Shown in pieces: positions 33,501 through 48,500 of a stretch of 64,000 bases of DNA. Within the stretch, counting starts at the first letter, position 1. Every line of letters begins with the position of its first letter. Made by a program: the position numbers and the translations under genes. This stretch comes from Apostichopus japonicus (taxonomy: Eukaryota > Echinodermata > Holothuroidea > Aspidochirotida > Stichopodidae), in assembly GCF_037975245.1 (NCBI RefSeq), contig NC_092569.1:31994668-32058667 (forward strand). The letters run 5' to 3'. The notes beneath the pieces are model-generated. The model was not told where the DNA came from. It searched no databases and saw only the letters and a program-made list of their open reading frames with translations.

Positions 33501-36500
33501 AAAAATTAACGCTTGACATGTTCGACGTTTTAAAGCTACTGATTCGATGACCCATGTGCAAACATTGTTTTCAAGCATATTCACAATTTTGATGGAGATG
33601 AAAAACATCAGAGAACTGCTAAAATTGCAGGAATGATCTAAAACTTGTTTTCAAGTTTATTCAGAGAATTGTCTTTTTCACTACTGGAAATACTATACAA
33701 TGTGTTTTCGTCTTGACAGATAACATCGTCATTTCATAACATTTGAACTGTCATTTGCTCGGCTGTTCTAACATGTCTATGCCATTATTATTTGTAATTA
33801 ACAAACAAGATAAAATGTGTTTTGTTTAAGCAGCTTCCGATTTTTCATACTTTTTACAAATTTAAAGCAGAGTATTTCTTCAACTTTTATCCCCTATGGC
33901 AGAGCAATATCACATTATTGAATGTTGGTCATGAATGACTTGGTCTGAAAAAAAAGATTAAATTCCCCCTTCTTCTTTAACTTCTTCTTTTTCTTTTGTC
34001 CTTTCTGTTTACATTGTTTTTATCTTGCAATTTTCATCATTATAATGATTATCATGTTATAAAAGATACAAGTTTAATGATAAACGTGTATTTTCTTACT
34101 TTACCACGTAGATTTGTTGAAGTAGCTTTACTAAGGTTGTCTTACATTCGCTGTTCCATAACGAACTTATACCATTTTGCATCGTAGATATGTTTGAACC
34201 AAAAATGTACATGAAGAATATTTTTGTCTACTATGTGAGGGTCAAAAACAGGGGCTTCTGTAAATATTTCAGATATAATGAAATGTGGGCCACAATCATA
34301 TGCAATGATCATGTTATTTGTTCTGCCAATCTTTTTAGTATTCATGACCAGCATGCGTTTTGATGTGTTTAGCAAAATGTCTTTCATATTTCCAGTCATT
34401 GTGGGACATAATTCCACCCGTAGGAGACTTGATCAAGTCCAACCTAGCTCAATGTTATTCTCTGTGAAAAGACTACAGGTTTCCAATTGACCTTTTTAAC
34501 CGTTTGGGTGTTTAATACGTGTGAGAATTACCTATATTGTTGGAGCGAGTTCCGATTTGTGCTCTTTATCGTTTTTCTGTGGTACGTCGATTGTAAGAAG
34601 TTTAAGGTCGTTCTATTATGGTATGTGTACAATTTTCGTGAGCAATTTTGGGTCAGCACGGTTCAAACGTGATATCCATAACATTTCTGGGGAATTTGTT
34701 TTACATTTCCGTTCCATAATTGTATGAACATAAATTACGAAGTGCAATGCTTTGGTTCTTTGTCTTTGCAATGGAGCATATGTTATTCCTAGCAATAAGA
34801 TCAACGATCCATTGTATATAATAAGTTTGTGACAGTGTTTCCACTTTGAAGAAATTTAACTTCTAACATTATAACGAACTATGTCTGCTATAATAAGGAG
34901 CGTAAGGCAATAAAAAAGGAGATGGGAGGGAAGGAATTGGCATCGTTATCCCGCCTGTGACTAATATCTTTCAAACAAACAAATGGATAGACTGATCCAG
35001 TGCCAATCAAAACAAGTGTTGCGCCGATCATCGTTTGTAATATCGGTATCGGCCGATATTTGCAATATCTTCGGCATATTGGTATAAGTAGAATTTAGCC
35101 TCATTGCAACTAACGGCAAACCGATATTGAACGTTTCCTTGTTTTTCCAACAACAAAGGCACATCTCCTACTCTGTTCTAGGCGGTCAAATAAGCATGAC
35201 GCAAGCACTGAATATATTTACCGATCTAATGATAAAACAATCTGTAAGCAGACTAGTCAGACCTTTTAACGTTAAGTATATAAAAGTCTTTATAGCGCTT
35301 TAAAGTAAACCAGTTTACCAGTCTATGTGACTATATGTATATAACTACAGTAGTGGCTTATCACACTAACTTTCACAGTGCTTCTGAGTCCTCAAATGAG
35401 AATAAAAGTTGTATCAAGTGGACACCCCCTACTGAATCATTCCAAAAAACTGTGTATCTTTTTAAGAAACTGCAAGGAGTATCATGGATGCATTTTTGTT
35501 AGAACATAACTGTTGAAAAGATTGTATTTTGAGAATCAAGTTTGTGTATCACAATTTGTTTTCGGTTGGTTAACGAATAATGCAAAGACGAGGCACTTGC
35601 TAATTTTGGCTAGGCTTAGTTGTCAGTATAGACGACAAATGGTAGAATATACTTTTTACGGAAGTTAAAAAAAAATAAAGAAACTATTGTGGTTTTGGTT
35701 CTGTTAATCACTAAGAGTAGTGAAAGTTCTTAGCTAGGATACGCTCATGTCTTCTCTATATGAAGTTACTTTTATTGATAACTCGATGTCATCATTTAAT
35801 ATTTTTTTTGCTAAAAAATTCATGGCTCTATGTGACGACCGTTTTTTATAAGACTTACGTAGTGGGTCAAACAGAGTAACGAATCGTTCAACAGAAGTAA
35901 CAGGAAGAGTGGACTTGTGTTTTTGCTAGCACACAGTTTTGTTCATATCATCTTGTTGGGGACTATGATCATTCAGTTATAAAGAGATTAGGGCTAGTAT
36001 TATATAATAAGCACAAGGGAGTTATCAAGTGGTTACTGTTTGTGAGTTGTGCAATATCATATTTTACGGTAGCCGATCATAATTCTGAGACTTCATGTAT
36101 TAAAGTATGACTTAAAGTGCGATTTGACATCCATTCTGGCTGTTTAAAAATATCAGTATCGGTATGGCTCCGATATTGGGATTTAAATATCGGATATCGG
36201 TCAGATCCGATATTGGTGGATAACGGCACAACACTAGACACAATGATTTCAAAAAGAAGCTAAGCTGAGCTTCTGCAGCGCTGCTACAATTGTTTAGTAA
36301 GTAAGATATACAAATCTATGGTTATGAACTTACCTTACAAGTAACATGATACCTTTCAAAATCCAGAGTTTCATTGTGCACGGTAAATATCAAGACACGG
36401 TAATCTTAGTCCAAAAAGTATAGCTGGGACGATGTAAATGATATCCTACGTGTTATTAAGGACTGTTAAACACAAATACGTTACAACATATGTCTGAAAT

Positions 36501-39500
36501 GTTCGAATGTCAAAATATAACTTGAACAAAGAACATCTGTCTGCATTAAGCAACAAAGCTAAGGAAGCAGTCAGCTATTGCCTTTGTCCTTTACTTGTAC
36601 TAACGTACCATGTGCCAAAGTAGCTGTAAAACCGGAAAAAATACCAGTAATCTAATGTTTCCTGGAAGAAAGTTGTACCTTGTAAGTGATCATTGACCTG
36701 TGAATCAGATATGGAACATAGACACACAAAAAATATCTTTAAAAGTGGTGATACAGAGAATTTATCAAAGTTTAAATCGACTTTACTCGTAACTAACATA
36801 TTTTGGAACAGTTTGCGAAAAGTTCTATCTTTCCCTCAAACTGGTTTTATTAACATTATGTTTAATAAGATCCTGCTTATTGTTGATTGCAATACTCTGT
36901 ATGTCTTGTAACGTATGCAGTAAATGTCTTTTATTACACAGATAATCTTCAGTGCCGAGGGAAGATCTTCAGGTACGTATATTATTTATATTATATGATT
37001 TATCTTATTATAAGAAGAAAACTCTGTAAGTGATATCACTTATGTATTATAAACGTTAACACCTCAGTTGGACAACTTGAATGATTGGAAATGTTAGCAT
37101 TTTAATGTTGCTCTACACGTTTTTTTTTCAATCGTGTCACCATTTCCGAATATCTATTTCGAGGTTGATTTCCTCTGAGTAGTTTCCTTTTGATCTTTTC
37201 ATATCCTACGTGCTACATCGGTATTTTCTCAGGTACTTTAAACAAATGGGATTTGCCTGTTTTCGTGAGTCTTTTGATCTCACTTGGATATGATTGATTA
37301 CTACGGAAGCATGGTGAAAAGAGAAATTCAAGTTTCTTGGTCTTTGAATTTCCTATGCAGGCTGGAAACTTATCAAAGATAATGCTTCAAAACAGTTACA
37401 TCTGAGAATTATTCAATAACGATTACCTCATTTAATTTTAGTCGTGATATCTTCGACTATATTGTAGTTGAGTAATAGTTGGTATTTTAAACTGATGTAG
37501 TGCCTTAACTCTCTTAGTAACGAAACCAGTTCTCTTACAATTGGCTAAGAATCTTATAATCAAAATAATAACAATAATATTTGATTCATATAGCGCTTTT
37601 TAACAGCGATATGTTTCAAAGCGCTTTACAGACATTATATTACCCCTGGTCAATGATAACCTGTCCCAGAGACAATACCCCCAGACGGCTGCAGTTGTAT
37701 ACTGCGCCCAATAACGAGTTACCTCACATGTACCCATTTGACCCCTGGGTGGAGAGAGGCAATGGAGATAAGGCATCTTAGGCGATATTTTCGTTAGGTG
37801 AAATAATTTATCAGTCGCAATAAAATGATAACTTTGTTTTACTTTCCATACAGGTTCTTTATACTTTGTTTTTCAACAACCTGTGTATCCGAGAGATTGC
37901 AAAGAAGTATCGAACGCATGTTCCTCTACCAACAATACATCTGGAGTGTATCTTATTAAACCAGATGTGTATCCGGAACCGTTTGAGGCGTACTGTAATA
38001 ATGATCTTGATACTGGTGGATGGACGGTATGGCTGATTACTTAATGCCTCCTTTTCAACTTTAAATAGTTTTGTACAAATTTACTCAATTTTGCATTGAC
38101 TAATATATAGCGATGTAATACAAAATCTTTATTTCAAAGTATTTGATATTTTTATCGAAACGAAATTATTTTAATTTTTGTGTAATTTAAAAAATAGACT
38201 GTACTTAGGTACAGTGTAGTTCTTTTCAAAAGAAAATGTAAACCTCTAGCCCAAACTACAATTTGAAGTTCGAAATATAAGTTTTTATTTCTGTGTAATA
38301 GTTGTTAGCAACAAATCTCAATGCAGTAATGAACAAATAATGATCATTCAATCACGTCCCAGTTAACGCTTGACTTCTTTGATATTCGTTGAAGGTATTA
38401 CAGCGACGAAGATTGGATTCTATAAATTTTAACAGAAGTTGGAAAGACTTCAGAAATGGCTTTGGCTTTCTAGGGAGTGAGTTTTGGATCGGAAATGAGA
38501 AAATTGCCGTCTTAACAAATCAAAAGCGGTACCAACTGCGATTGGACTTTGAGAACGTTGCTGGAGAAACTTACTATGTAACATACGACGAGTTTCGTAT
38601 CTCAGATGAATGGGGGGATTATTTTATATCTAGTTTAGGTTCATTCGCAAGGTCAAATGGTAAGTGTCTTTTACATTTTTTTAAATATGAACCAAAATAA
38701 TCAAACAAATCGTGATCATTCATTAAAATTCCACGTAAACGTGCAGAAAATGAAAGGTTTATTCTGAAACGAAGGGATCTTTTGATAGTAAACTTGGCAT
38801 GTCAAATATGTTTTGAAGAAACTGCTACAATATATATAGTGTACGAGTATAAATAAAGTATACCAGCAAGTACAACGGCGCTACAATACATATCGTAGCA
38901 ATTACAACATGATATGAATATGTGTGCAATAACAAGCTTTTAGTACGAGTTCAAATACTTAAAATTATATTAGTATCCATACTAGAATTCCAAAATGCCT
39001 CCATTAGCTAAAGTGCGAATACGCACTCACTACAAGACTGCTACATACTCAACACCGACCGTGACTTTCAACAAGGAACCGTATCTAATGTCTGTACAAC
39101 AGAACGTATGCACTTTAACCAGGTACGTCTCCCAGTTTGATCAGAACAACCAACGGAAAGAAATTGATGTTGTCATTAATTATCATTGTTGTCAGAAATC
39201 AGTATACTTTACTTACTCTGAAACAGAATTAAGCCATGACTACCTGGTTTCAGACTAATTGCACAACAAATGATGGAGTTTTATAACGTTATATTGAATA
39301 AATATTAGCATTAATGTTACTAAGGAACGGCCACTACATATTTAAAATGTTCTATATTTTATCGAGCAGCTACTGAATGTATGTTTCTTTCCTTTAACCT
39401 TCTGACAACCACGTATTTAAGTAATGACGACAAGCTATTCTATGCCACATGTCATATTTACATTTTTTTCTTTCCTGTTCTCTAGAAACAATCCCTGAAT

Positions 39501-42500
39501 GGTGTCCAGCTAATGAGATATTTAGCAATGAGACCTGCGAGAGGACTTGTGACGACCCTGATACTTGCACCTCAGCTAACTCTCGCACAGAATCAGAGCA
39601 ATGTGTTTGCGTCGGTGAATATCTGAAACAGCAAGAACAATGCATCCCTCTCAATCAATGCAACTGCTTCGTTGCTGACAAAACAAGTGTATTAGGGGTC
39701 AGTACGTTTCTTTCAGGGCATTTTAAGTGCTTTACTTTAATAATATTTTTCATATAATAAGAAGCAAATATTTTACATACTTTTTAGGAAGCACAACACT
39801 ACTCCTACGGATGCTCATGCCCTCAGTAAACCTTACACTAAAATGCATGGATACTACTAACGATAGTTTTGCGGTGAGAACCAATTGTAGGCCTCATGTA
39901 TAGTGGCAATAGGCCGTTCGTTTAATACAATATTTGACGGCTACCTTTTCACGGCGAATCCCGTGGACTCCTACATCGGAGTTGGCTTCAAAGACCTCAT
40001 AAAACTTTCATAAAGATCCATATCCTTACCTAGATCATTCAGGGGAATTTTGCATTGGTCACCCACCATTGAAATCCTGTATATTTCACTTTGACAACAG
40101 CAAATTCATAATTAATTATTTATTTTTCGTGGAATTAGGAAGGCGATTTTTACGTCAATGCAAGATGTACACAACGATCAACTTGCCGAAACAACCAGAT
40201 TATAGAGGCGAGTTACCAGTGTAGTGATAACGCAACCTGTGCTGAGAGGAACGGTGTCCGTAAATGTTACTGCAATCCAAACTACCAAGGTGACGGAGTG
40301 ACGTGCCGCCACAATTGCTTCGTTGCTGACATAGGAATTGTATTAGGGGTCAGTACGTTTTCTTCAGGTCATTTTATAATGCTTTGTTGTGAATCATTGT
40401 CCATATAATTATAAAGAAACCTTTCTATTTATATTTGTCGATAATCACATTACATTTACAGATAACCGGGTGGCGTGCACATCGTGGTTGGGCAGGAGCC
40501 AGTTCCCCTATTTTTTTCGCCAGTCCAGTCAAAACTGTCAGCTAAGGGATGTATTACGTTTAGTCGGGAATCACGAGACCACTCCTACGGGTGTCACCCT
40601 CTAATAAGCCTGACACAAAAATCCATGGATTCTTTTTGCACAGTCTTGCGGTTAGAACTATTTGTAGGCTTAATGTATAGTCGCAATAAACTGTCCAATG
40701 CAATATTCCACTACTTTTTTATGGCGGATCCCTTCGCCTCCAACTTCGGAGATGGCTTCAAATACTTCATTAAACTTTCATAAAGGTTAATACCCATACC
40801 TCGATCCTTCGAGGGTATTTATCATCGGCCACCCACCGTTAAAATCCTGTTCATTTCACTGTGACAACTGCAAATTAATAATTCATTTATTAGTTGTTGT
40901 TTTTCTTTTTGCTGAATATATTAAATTAGGAGGGCCACTTTTACATCAATTCAAGATGTACACGAAAATCAACTTGTAGGAACAGCCGGCTTGTAGATGA
41001 GAGTTACCAGTGTAGTAGTCACGCAACCTGTGCTGAGAGGAGTGGTGTCCGTAAATGTTACTGCAATTCAAACTACCAAGGGGACGGAGAGACGTGCACC
41101 CACAACTGTTTTGTTGCTGAAAAAGGAAGTGTAGTAGGGGTCAGTACGGTTCTCTCATGTCATTTTTATGATGCTTTGTTCTTAATAATTGTCCATATAA
41201 TTAGAAGGAAACCTTTTCTACTCATACTTGTCGATAATCACATCACATTATCAGATAACCAAGTGGCGTGCGCATCATAGTTGGGCAGGAGCCAGTTTCC
41301 CTATTTTCTTCGCCAGTCCAGTCAAAACTGTCAGTTAAGGGATGTATTACGTTTAGTCGGGAATCACGAGACCACTCCTACGGGTGTCACCCTCTAATAA
41401 GCCTGACACAAAAATCCATGGATTCTTTTTGCACAGTCTTGCGGTTAGAACTATTTGTAGGCTTAATGTATAGTCGCAATAAACTGTCCAATGCAATATT
41501 CCACTACTTTTTTTATGGCGGATCCCTTCGCCTCCAACTTCGGAGATGGCTTCAAATACTTCATTAAACTTTCATAAAGGTTAATACCCATACCTAGATC
41601 CTTCGATGGGATTTATCATCGGCCACCCACCGTTAAAATCCTGTTCATTTCACTGTGACAACTGCAAATTAATAATTCATTATTAGTTGTTGTTTTTCTT
41701 TTTGCTGAATATATTAAATTAGGAGGGCTACTTTTACATCAATTCAAGATGTACACGAAAATCAACTTGTAGGAACAGCCGGCTTGTAGATGAGAGTTAC
41801 CAGTGTAGTAGTCACGCAACCTGTGCTTTGAGGAGCGGTGTCCGTAAATGTTACTGCAATTCAAACTACCAAGGAGACGGAGAGACGTGCACTCACAACT
41901 GTTTTGTTGCTGAAAAAGGAAGTGTATTAGGGGTCAGTACGGTTCTTTCAGGTCATTTTTATGATGCTTTGTTCTAATTATTGTCCATATAATTAGAAGG
42001 AAACCTTTTCTACTCATATTTGTTGATAATCACATTACATTTACAGATAACCTTGTGGCGTGCGCACCATGATTGGGCAGCGGCCATTGACCCATTTCTT
42101 TTTAAGCTAGTCTAGTCAAAACTGTAAGTTTAGGGATGTATTACGTTTAGTATGGAATCACGCGACCACTCCTACTAGTGTGCATACACTGATAAGCTGG
42201 GCAAAAAATGCTTTGATATTTTTTTCACAGTTTTGCGGTTAGAACTATTTGTAGACCTAAAACATAGTCGCGATATGCCGTCCAATGCAATATTTCCAAT
42301 AATTTTGTTTAATGGCGCAACCTTTCGCCTCCTTCTTCGGAGTTGGCTTCAAATACTTCATTAAACTATCACAAAGGTTCATACCCATACATAGATCATT
42401 CGAGGTGATTTATCATCGGCCACCCACCGTTAAAATCCTGTTCATTTCACTGTGACAACTGCAAATTAATAATACATTTATTAGTTGTTGTTTTTCTTTT

Positions 42501-45500
42501 TGCTGAATATCTTAAATTAGGAGGGCCACTTTTACATCAATTCAAGATGTACACGAAAATCAACTTGTAGGAACAGCCGGCTTGTAGATGAGAGCTACCA
42601 GTGTAGTAGTCACGCAACCTGTGCTTTGAGGAGCGGTGTCCGTAAATGTTACTGCAATTCAAACTACCAAGGGGACGGAGAGACGTGCACTCACAACTGT
42701 TTTGTTGCTGAAAAAGGAAGTGTATTAGGGGTCAGTACGGTTCTTTCAGGTCATTTTTATGATGCTTTGTTCTAATTATTGTCCATATAATTAGAAGGAA
42801 ACCTTTTCTACTCATATTTGTTGATAATCACATTACATTTACAGATAACCTTGTGGCGTGCGCACCATGATTGGGCAGCGGCCATTGACCCATTTCTTTT
42901 TAAGCTAGTCTAGTCAAAACTGTAAGTTTAGGGATGTATTACGTTTAGTATGGAATCACGCGACCACTCCTACTAGTGTGCATACACTGATAAGCTGGGC
43001 AAAAAATGCTTTGATATTTTTTTCACAGTTTTGCGGTTAGAACTATTTGTAGACCTAAAACATAGTCGCGATATGCCGTCCAATGCAATATTTCCACTAA
43101 TTTTGTTTAATGGCGGAACCTTTCGCCTCCTTCTTCGGAGTTGGCTTCAAATACTTCATTAAACTATCACAAAGGTTCATACCCATACATAGATCATTCG
43201 AGGTGATTTATCATCGGCCACCCACCGTTAAAATCCTGTTCATTTCACTGTGACAACTGCAAATTAATAATTCATTTATTAGTTGTTGTTTTTCTTTTTG
43301 CTGAATATCTTAAATTAGGAGGGCCACTTTTACATCAATTCAAGATGTACACGAAAATCAACTTGTAGGAACAGCCGGCTTGTAGATGAGAGCTACCAGT
43401 GTAGTAGTCACGCAACCTGTGCTTTGAGGAGCGGTGTCCGTAAATGTTACTGCAATTCAAACTACCAAGGAGACGGAGAGACGTGCACTCACAACTGTTT
43501 TGTTGCTGAAAAAGGAAGTGTATTAGGGGTCAGTACGGTTCTTTCAGGTCATTTTTATGATGCTTTGTTCTAATTATTGTCCATATAATTAGAAGGAAAC
43601 CTTTTCTACTCATATTTGTTGATAATCACATTACATTTACAGATAACCTTGTCGCGTGCGCACCATGATTGGGCAGCGGCCATTGACCCATTTCTTTTTA
43701 AGCTAGTCTAGTCAAAACTGTAAGTTTAGGGATGTATTACGTTTAGTATGGAATCACGCGACCACTCCTACTAGTGTGCATACACTGATAAGTTGGGCAA
43801 AAAATGCTTTGATATTTTTTTCACAGTTTTGCGGTTAGAACTATTTGTAGACCTAAAACATAGTCGCGATAAGCCGTCCAATGCAATATTTCCACTAATT
43901 TTGTTTAATGGCGGAACCTTTCGCCTCCTTCTTCGGAGTTGGCTTCAAATACTTCATTAAACTATCACAAAGGTTCATACCCATACCTAGATCATTCGAG
44001 GTGATTTATCATCGGCCACCCACCGTTAAAATCCTGTTCATTTCACTGTGACAACTGCAAATTAATAATTCATTTATTAGTTGTTGTTTTTCTTTTTGCT
44101 GAATATATTAAATTAGGAGGGCCACTTTTACATCAATTCAAGATGTACACGAAAATCAACTTGTAGGAACAGCCGGCTTGTAGATGAGAGCTACCAGTGT
44201 AGTAGTCACGCAACCTGTGCTTTGAGGAGCGGTGTCCGTAAATGTTACTGCAATTCAAACTACCAAGGGGACGGAGAGACGTGCACTCACAACTGTTTTG
44301 TTGCTGAAAAAGGAAGTGTATTAGGGGTCAGTACGGTTCTTTCAGGTCATTTTTATGATGCTTTGTTCTAATTATTGTCCATATAATTAGAAGGAAACCT
44401 TTTCTACTCATATTTGTTGATAATCACATTACACTTACAGATAACCTTGTGGCGTGCGCACCATGATTGGGCAGCGGCCATTGACCCATTTCTTTTTAAG
44501 CTAGTCTAGTCAAAACTGTAAGTTTAGGGATGTATTACGTTTAGTATGGAATCACGCGACCACTCCTACTAGTGTGCATACACTGATAAGCTGGGCAAAA
44601 AATGCTTTGATATTTTTTTCACAGTTTTGCGGTTAGAACTATTTGTAGACCTAAAACATAGTCGCGATATGCCGTCCAATGCAATATTTCCACTAATTTT
44701 GTTTAATGGCGGAACCTTTCGCCTCCTTCTTCGGAGTTGGCTTCAAATACTTCATTAAACTATCACAAAGGTTCATACCCATACATAGATCATTCGAGGT
44801 GATTTATCATCGGCCACCCACCGTTAAAATCCTGTTCATTTCACTGGGACAACTGCAAATTAATAATTCATTTATTAGTTGTTGTTTTTCTTTTTGCTGA
44901 ATATCTTAAATTAGGAGGGCCACTTTTACATCAATTCAAGATGTACACGAAAATCAACTTGTAGGAACAGCCGGCTTGTAGATGAGAGCTACCAGTGTAG
45001 TAGTCACGCAACCTGTGCTTTGAGGAGCGGTGTCCGTAAATGTTACTGCAATTCAAACTACCAAGGGGACGGAGAGACGTGCACTCACAACTGTTTTGTT
45101 GCTGAAAAAGGAAGTGTATTAGGGGTCAGTACGGTTCTTTCAGGTCATTTTTATGATGCTTTGTTCTAATTATTGTCCATATAATTAGAAGGAAACCTTT
45201 TCTACTCATATTTGTTGATAATCACATTACATTTACAGATAACCTTGTCGCGTGCGCACCATGATTGGGCAGCGGCCATTGACCCATTTCTTTTTAAGCT
45301 AGTCTAGTCAAAACTGTAAGTTTAGGGATGTATTACGTTTAGTATGGAATCACGCGACCACTCCTACTAGTGTGCATACACTGATAAGTTGGGCAAAAAA
45401 TGCTTTGATATTTTTTTCACAGTTTTGCGGTTAGAACTATTTGTAGACCTAAAACATAGTCGCGATAAGCCGTCCAATGCAATATTTCCACTAATTTTGT

Positions 45501-48500
45501 TTAATGGCGGAACCTTTCGCCTCCTTCTTCGGAGTTGGCTTCAAATACTTCATTAAACTATCACAAAGGTTCATACCCATACCTAGATCATTCGAGGTGA
45601 TTTATCATCGGCCACCCACCGTTAAAATCCTGTTCATTTCACTGTGACAACTGCAAATTAATAATTCATTTATTAGTTGTTGTTTTTCTTTTTGCTGAAT
45701 ATATTAAATTAGGAGGGCCACTTTTACATCAATTCAAGATGTACACGAAAATCAACTTGTAGGAACAGCCGGCTTGTAGATGAGAGCTACCAGTGTAGTA
45801 GTCACGCAACCTGTGCTTTGAGGAGCGGTGTCCGTAAATGTTACTGCAATTCAAACTACGAAGGGGACGGAGTGACGTGCACACGCGTGCTCCCAAAAGA
45901 TTGCCACGAGCTTTATGTTTCCGGTACACGCAGGGATGGTGTTTACACCATTTACCCTGATGGTTGGCCAAGCGGGATTCAGGTTTACTGTGAGATGGAA
46001 AGTAACGGAGGAGGATGGACGGTGAGTTTTGCAAACAATTTAGGATTTAAATTCTTAACTTCCTCACACTATACTTTAATTTCCTCAAAATGATGCACTG
46101 CAGATCTCGTTGAGATGAACTTGACCATTTTAGGAAAACAAATCAAGAAACAGAATACTCTTGCAAATTATCTCACTTTCACAATATCCATATCTTTGTT
46201 AAACTATTTGATTTCTTTGGATGTCATTGTTTTAAGGATTAGTAGATTATATAGTTGGATTAACTTTTTTTTTCACTTGATAGGTTTTCCAGAAACGATC
46301 GAGTGCCTCTGCTGACTTTTATCGTGGTTGGTTGGACTACAAGAACGGTTTTGGTAATAAGAATCAAGACCACTGGCTAGGTAACAAATATATCCACTCT
46401 ATGACCAACCAGAAAACGTACCAGCTTCGTATTGATCTAAGGGATTCCGCTTCATCATCGTTTCACGCAGTCTATTCGACTTTTAGCATTAATAACGAGG
46501 CAGACAAGTATCGACTATCAGTTGGATCATACAGTGGAAATGCAGGTGAGTAGTTGATATTCTAATCATCGACCCATACATAAATCTGGACCGATTACGT
46601 CAATTAGGAGACGCGCGAAGACAAAAATATAATCCAACCATGGAGGATCATGTGACGTGCTCCCTTGTAGCAGTTAATTCGTATATTACGCATTGAATGT
46701 GTATTCTCCAATGAATAATGTCTCGAACTCATAGCTACCGCGTTCCTGGCTAAATGATATATATTTTTTCAATGTTCACAGCAATTTTCAATTCCAAACA
46801 TTTTCTTTCAAACGTTTGAACTGCAGCTGGAACGCAGGTAGGTTTTTAGGACTGTATATAATGTATAGACATAAGAATTAGGCGATAACAGGCACCAAAC
46901 CTGATAGGAGTGACCGTCATACGCAATCTATAAAACTATGACAGTAGATATTTTAACAGTAGCCAAGCTCTATGTATTTCTGACACAGATAAATTATATA
47001 CCAGCATCACTCACTATCCCAACCCACTCATTTCAACCTAAACGAGTATTCTGAAATTTAACGTATATGTATGTTGTCTTACCGCGCGCTGTTGTCTGCG
47101 AAACTCGCAACACTTCAAACTTACAAAGGGGTAAATACTATGTTAGTAGTACCTGGAAGCATGTCACATGTGCCTTCTCGTTACTGTATAGTGAGACTTC
47201 AAGTGGTATGTATGTTCGATTATTCTCATATGTGCAAACGTTGAGGCGCTATGTTAATATAATCATGTTATATATAAATACTCTAGGGTTTATCATTCAT
47301 AGAACATTGAAACAGAAGAATCAGAAATGTTGTATTTTTAAATATTCGTCTATAGATTCGAGACATTTTAATCGATGCAATCAGTCAGTTCGAAGAAGTT
47401 ATACGTACGACACTAGATGGCACATGTCGATAAGAACAAATAACTAATAATAATAACATGCCGATAATCAATATCATTCAAGATTTCTATGAATGTAATA
47501 CATCGACGTTTGGTTACTTGTTAACACCCAAAATATTAGCTACTACATCGATAGTCAATTTACCTTATACAATATTGGTTCTATTCTTCATGTAAACGAA
47601 TTTATTTCATGATTTGTTTACAGTGTAAATTTCAATCTACGTTTATAGTCCAACGTTTGAGCTCAGGTTGAAAGATACAAAGATTACAATGTGCTATAGA
47701 TATAGGGTAAGGAATTTGAACAATCGATGGCAATAACACCCTGCGTACTCTGTATACAGTAGAACAAGGAACTTGGAGCCGGGCAGATATTATATTACAA
47801 CCATAATACTGACAAAAAGCATTATGCCATCAGTTGATTTTTATTTGATGGGGAGATGGCTTTTTCAACAAAATGCAATTATTACTTTGTATGTAATAAT
47901 AACATGTTAGATTACTCAGGACTAGATCTTTCAATGATACCCTTGTTTTCCTAACTTTAATGATATATGAAGCTACATCACACATTCACCCCCCCCCCCT
48001 CCCACCCTCCTTGTCCAGGTTCGAAGAGAGCCTAAGTTAGCATATTTGGTACAGGAACAAAATAAGCAATGGGTTGAATAAGGGGAGAAATGAAAGTTTG
48101 GTTATGCAAATTAAATAAAACATAATATTATTCAACAAATTATAAGATTTAACACCGATACACACAAGAAATTTATAACTAGAGTTTTGAAAGAGTATGA
48201 AACTATTCAGTTGTAAACTTAGAAATAACAATCAAATAAATAAATGAATGAATAGTATTGTTAATAAGTGCCGATAAATAAATATAACATAAAAAGCTAT
48301 ATTAGCGACTCTAGTAACCCAAATCTAGTCATTGGTAAAAGTAGTTTCCCCATCTGTATGTGACTCCTGTAGTGGTACTGTAGTTCAAACGGAACAAGAA
48401 CAGAACAAGTATAACGACGTCCTTGCAAAGACAAAATACCTACTTATGTATCCTAAATATTGAACAAAAAAAAAAAAAAAAAAAATCACGGAACTGACGT

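Larger units (their letters stand above)
39698..45712 (+). repeat. 791-798-bp tandem repeat carrying the EGF-like exons
   Basis: Exon starts A to H are spaced 791, 793, 798, 798, 798, 798 and 798 bp. Each unit is one intron plus one 210-nt exon. The intron after the TIL exon is also homologous (ATTTTTCATATAATAAGAAG region, GGAGTTGGCTTCAAA, CACCCACC), so the array contains eight introns. Copies C to H are nearly identical in introns as well as exons, pointing to recent expansion or gene conversion. Confidence 0.97.

Noticed and set aside
34142-34417. 91-codon minus-strand frame (MELCPTMTGNMKD start)
   Set aside because: It looks protein-like in places, but I could not name a family or find flanking exons; a transposase remnant is possible but unsupported.
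38995-39258. 87-codon frame in intron 4 of the fibrinogen-related gene
   Set aside because: No recognisable domain, no fibrinogen C-terminal motif and no clear splice sites.
45729-46034. 101-codon minus-strand frame opposite exon H
   Set aside because: Antisense shadow of a well-supported exon.
47067-47447. 126-codon frame in the last intron of the fibrinogen-related gene
   Set aside because: No similarity that I recognise, no splice context, and the exons on either side already join in phase.
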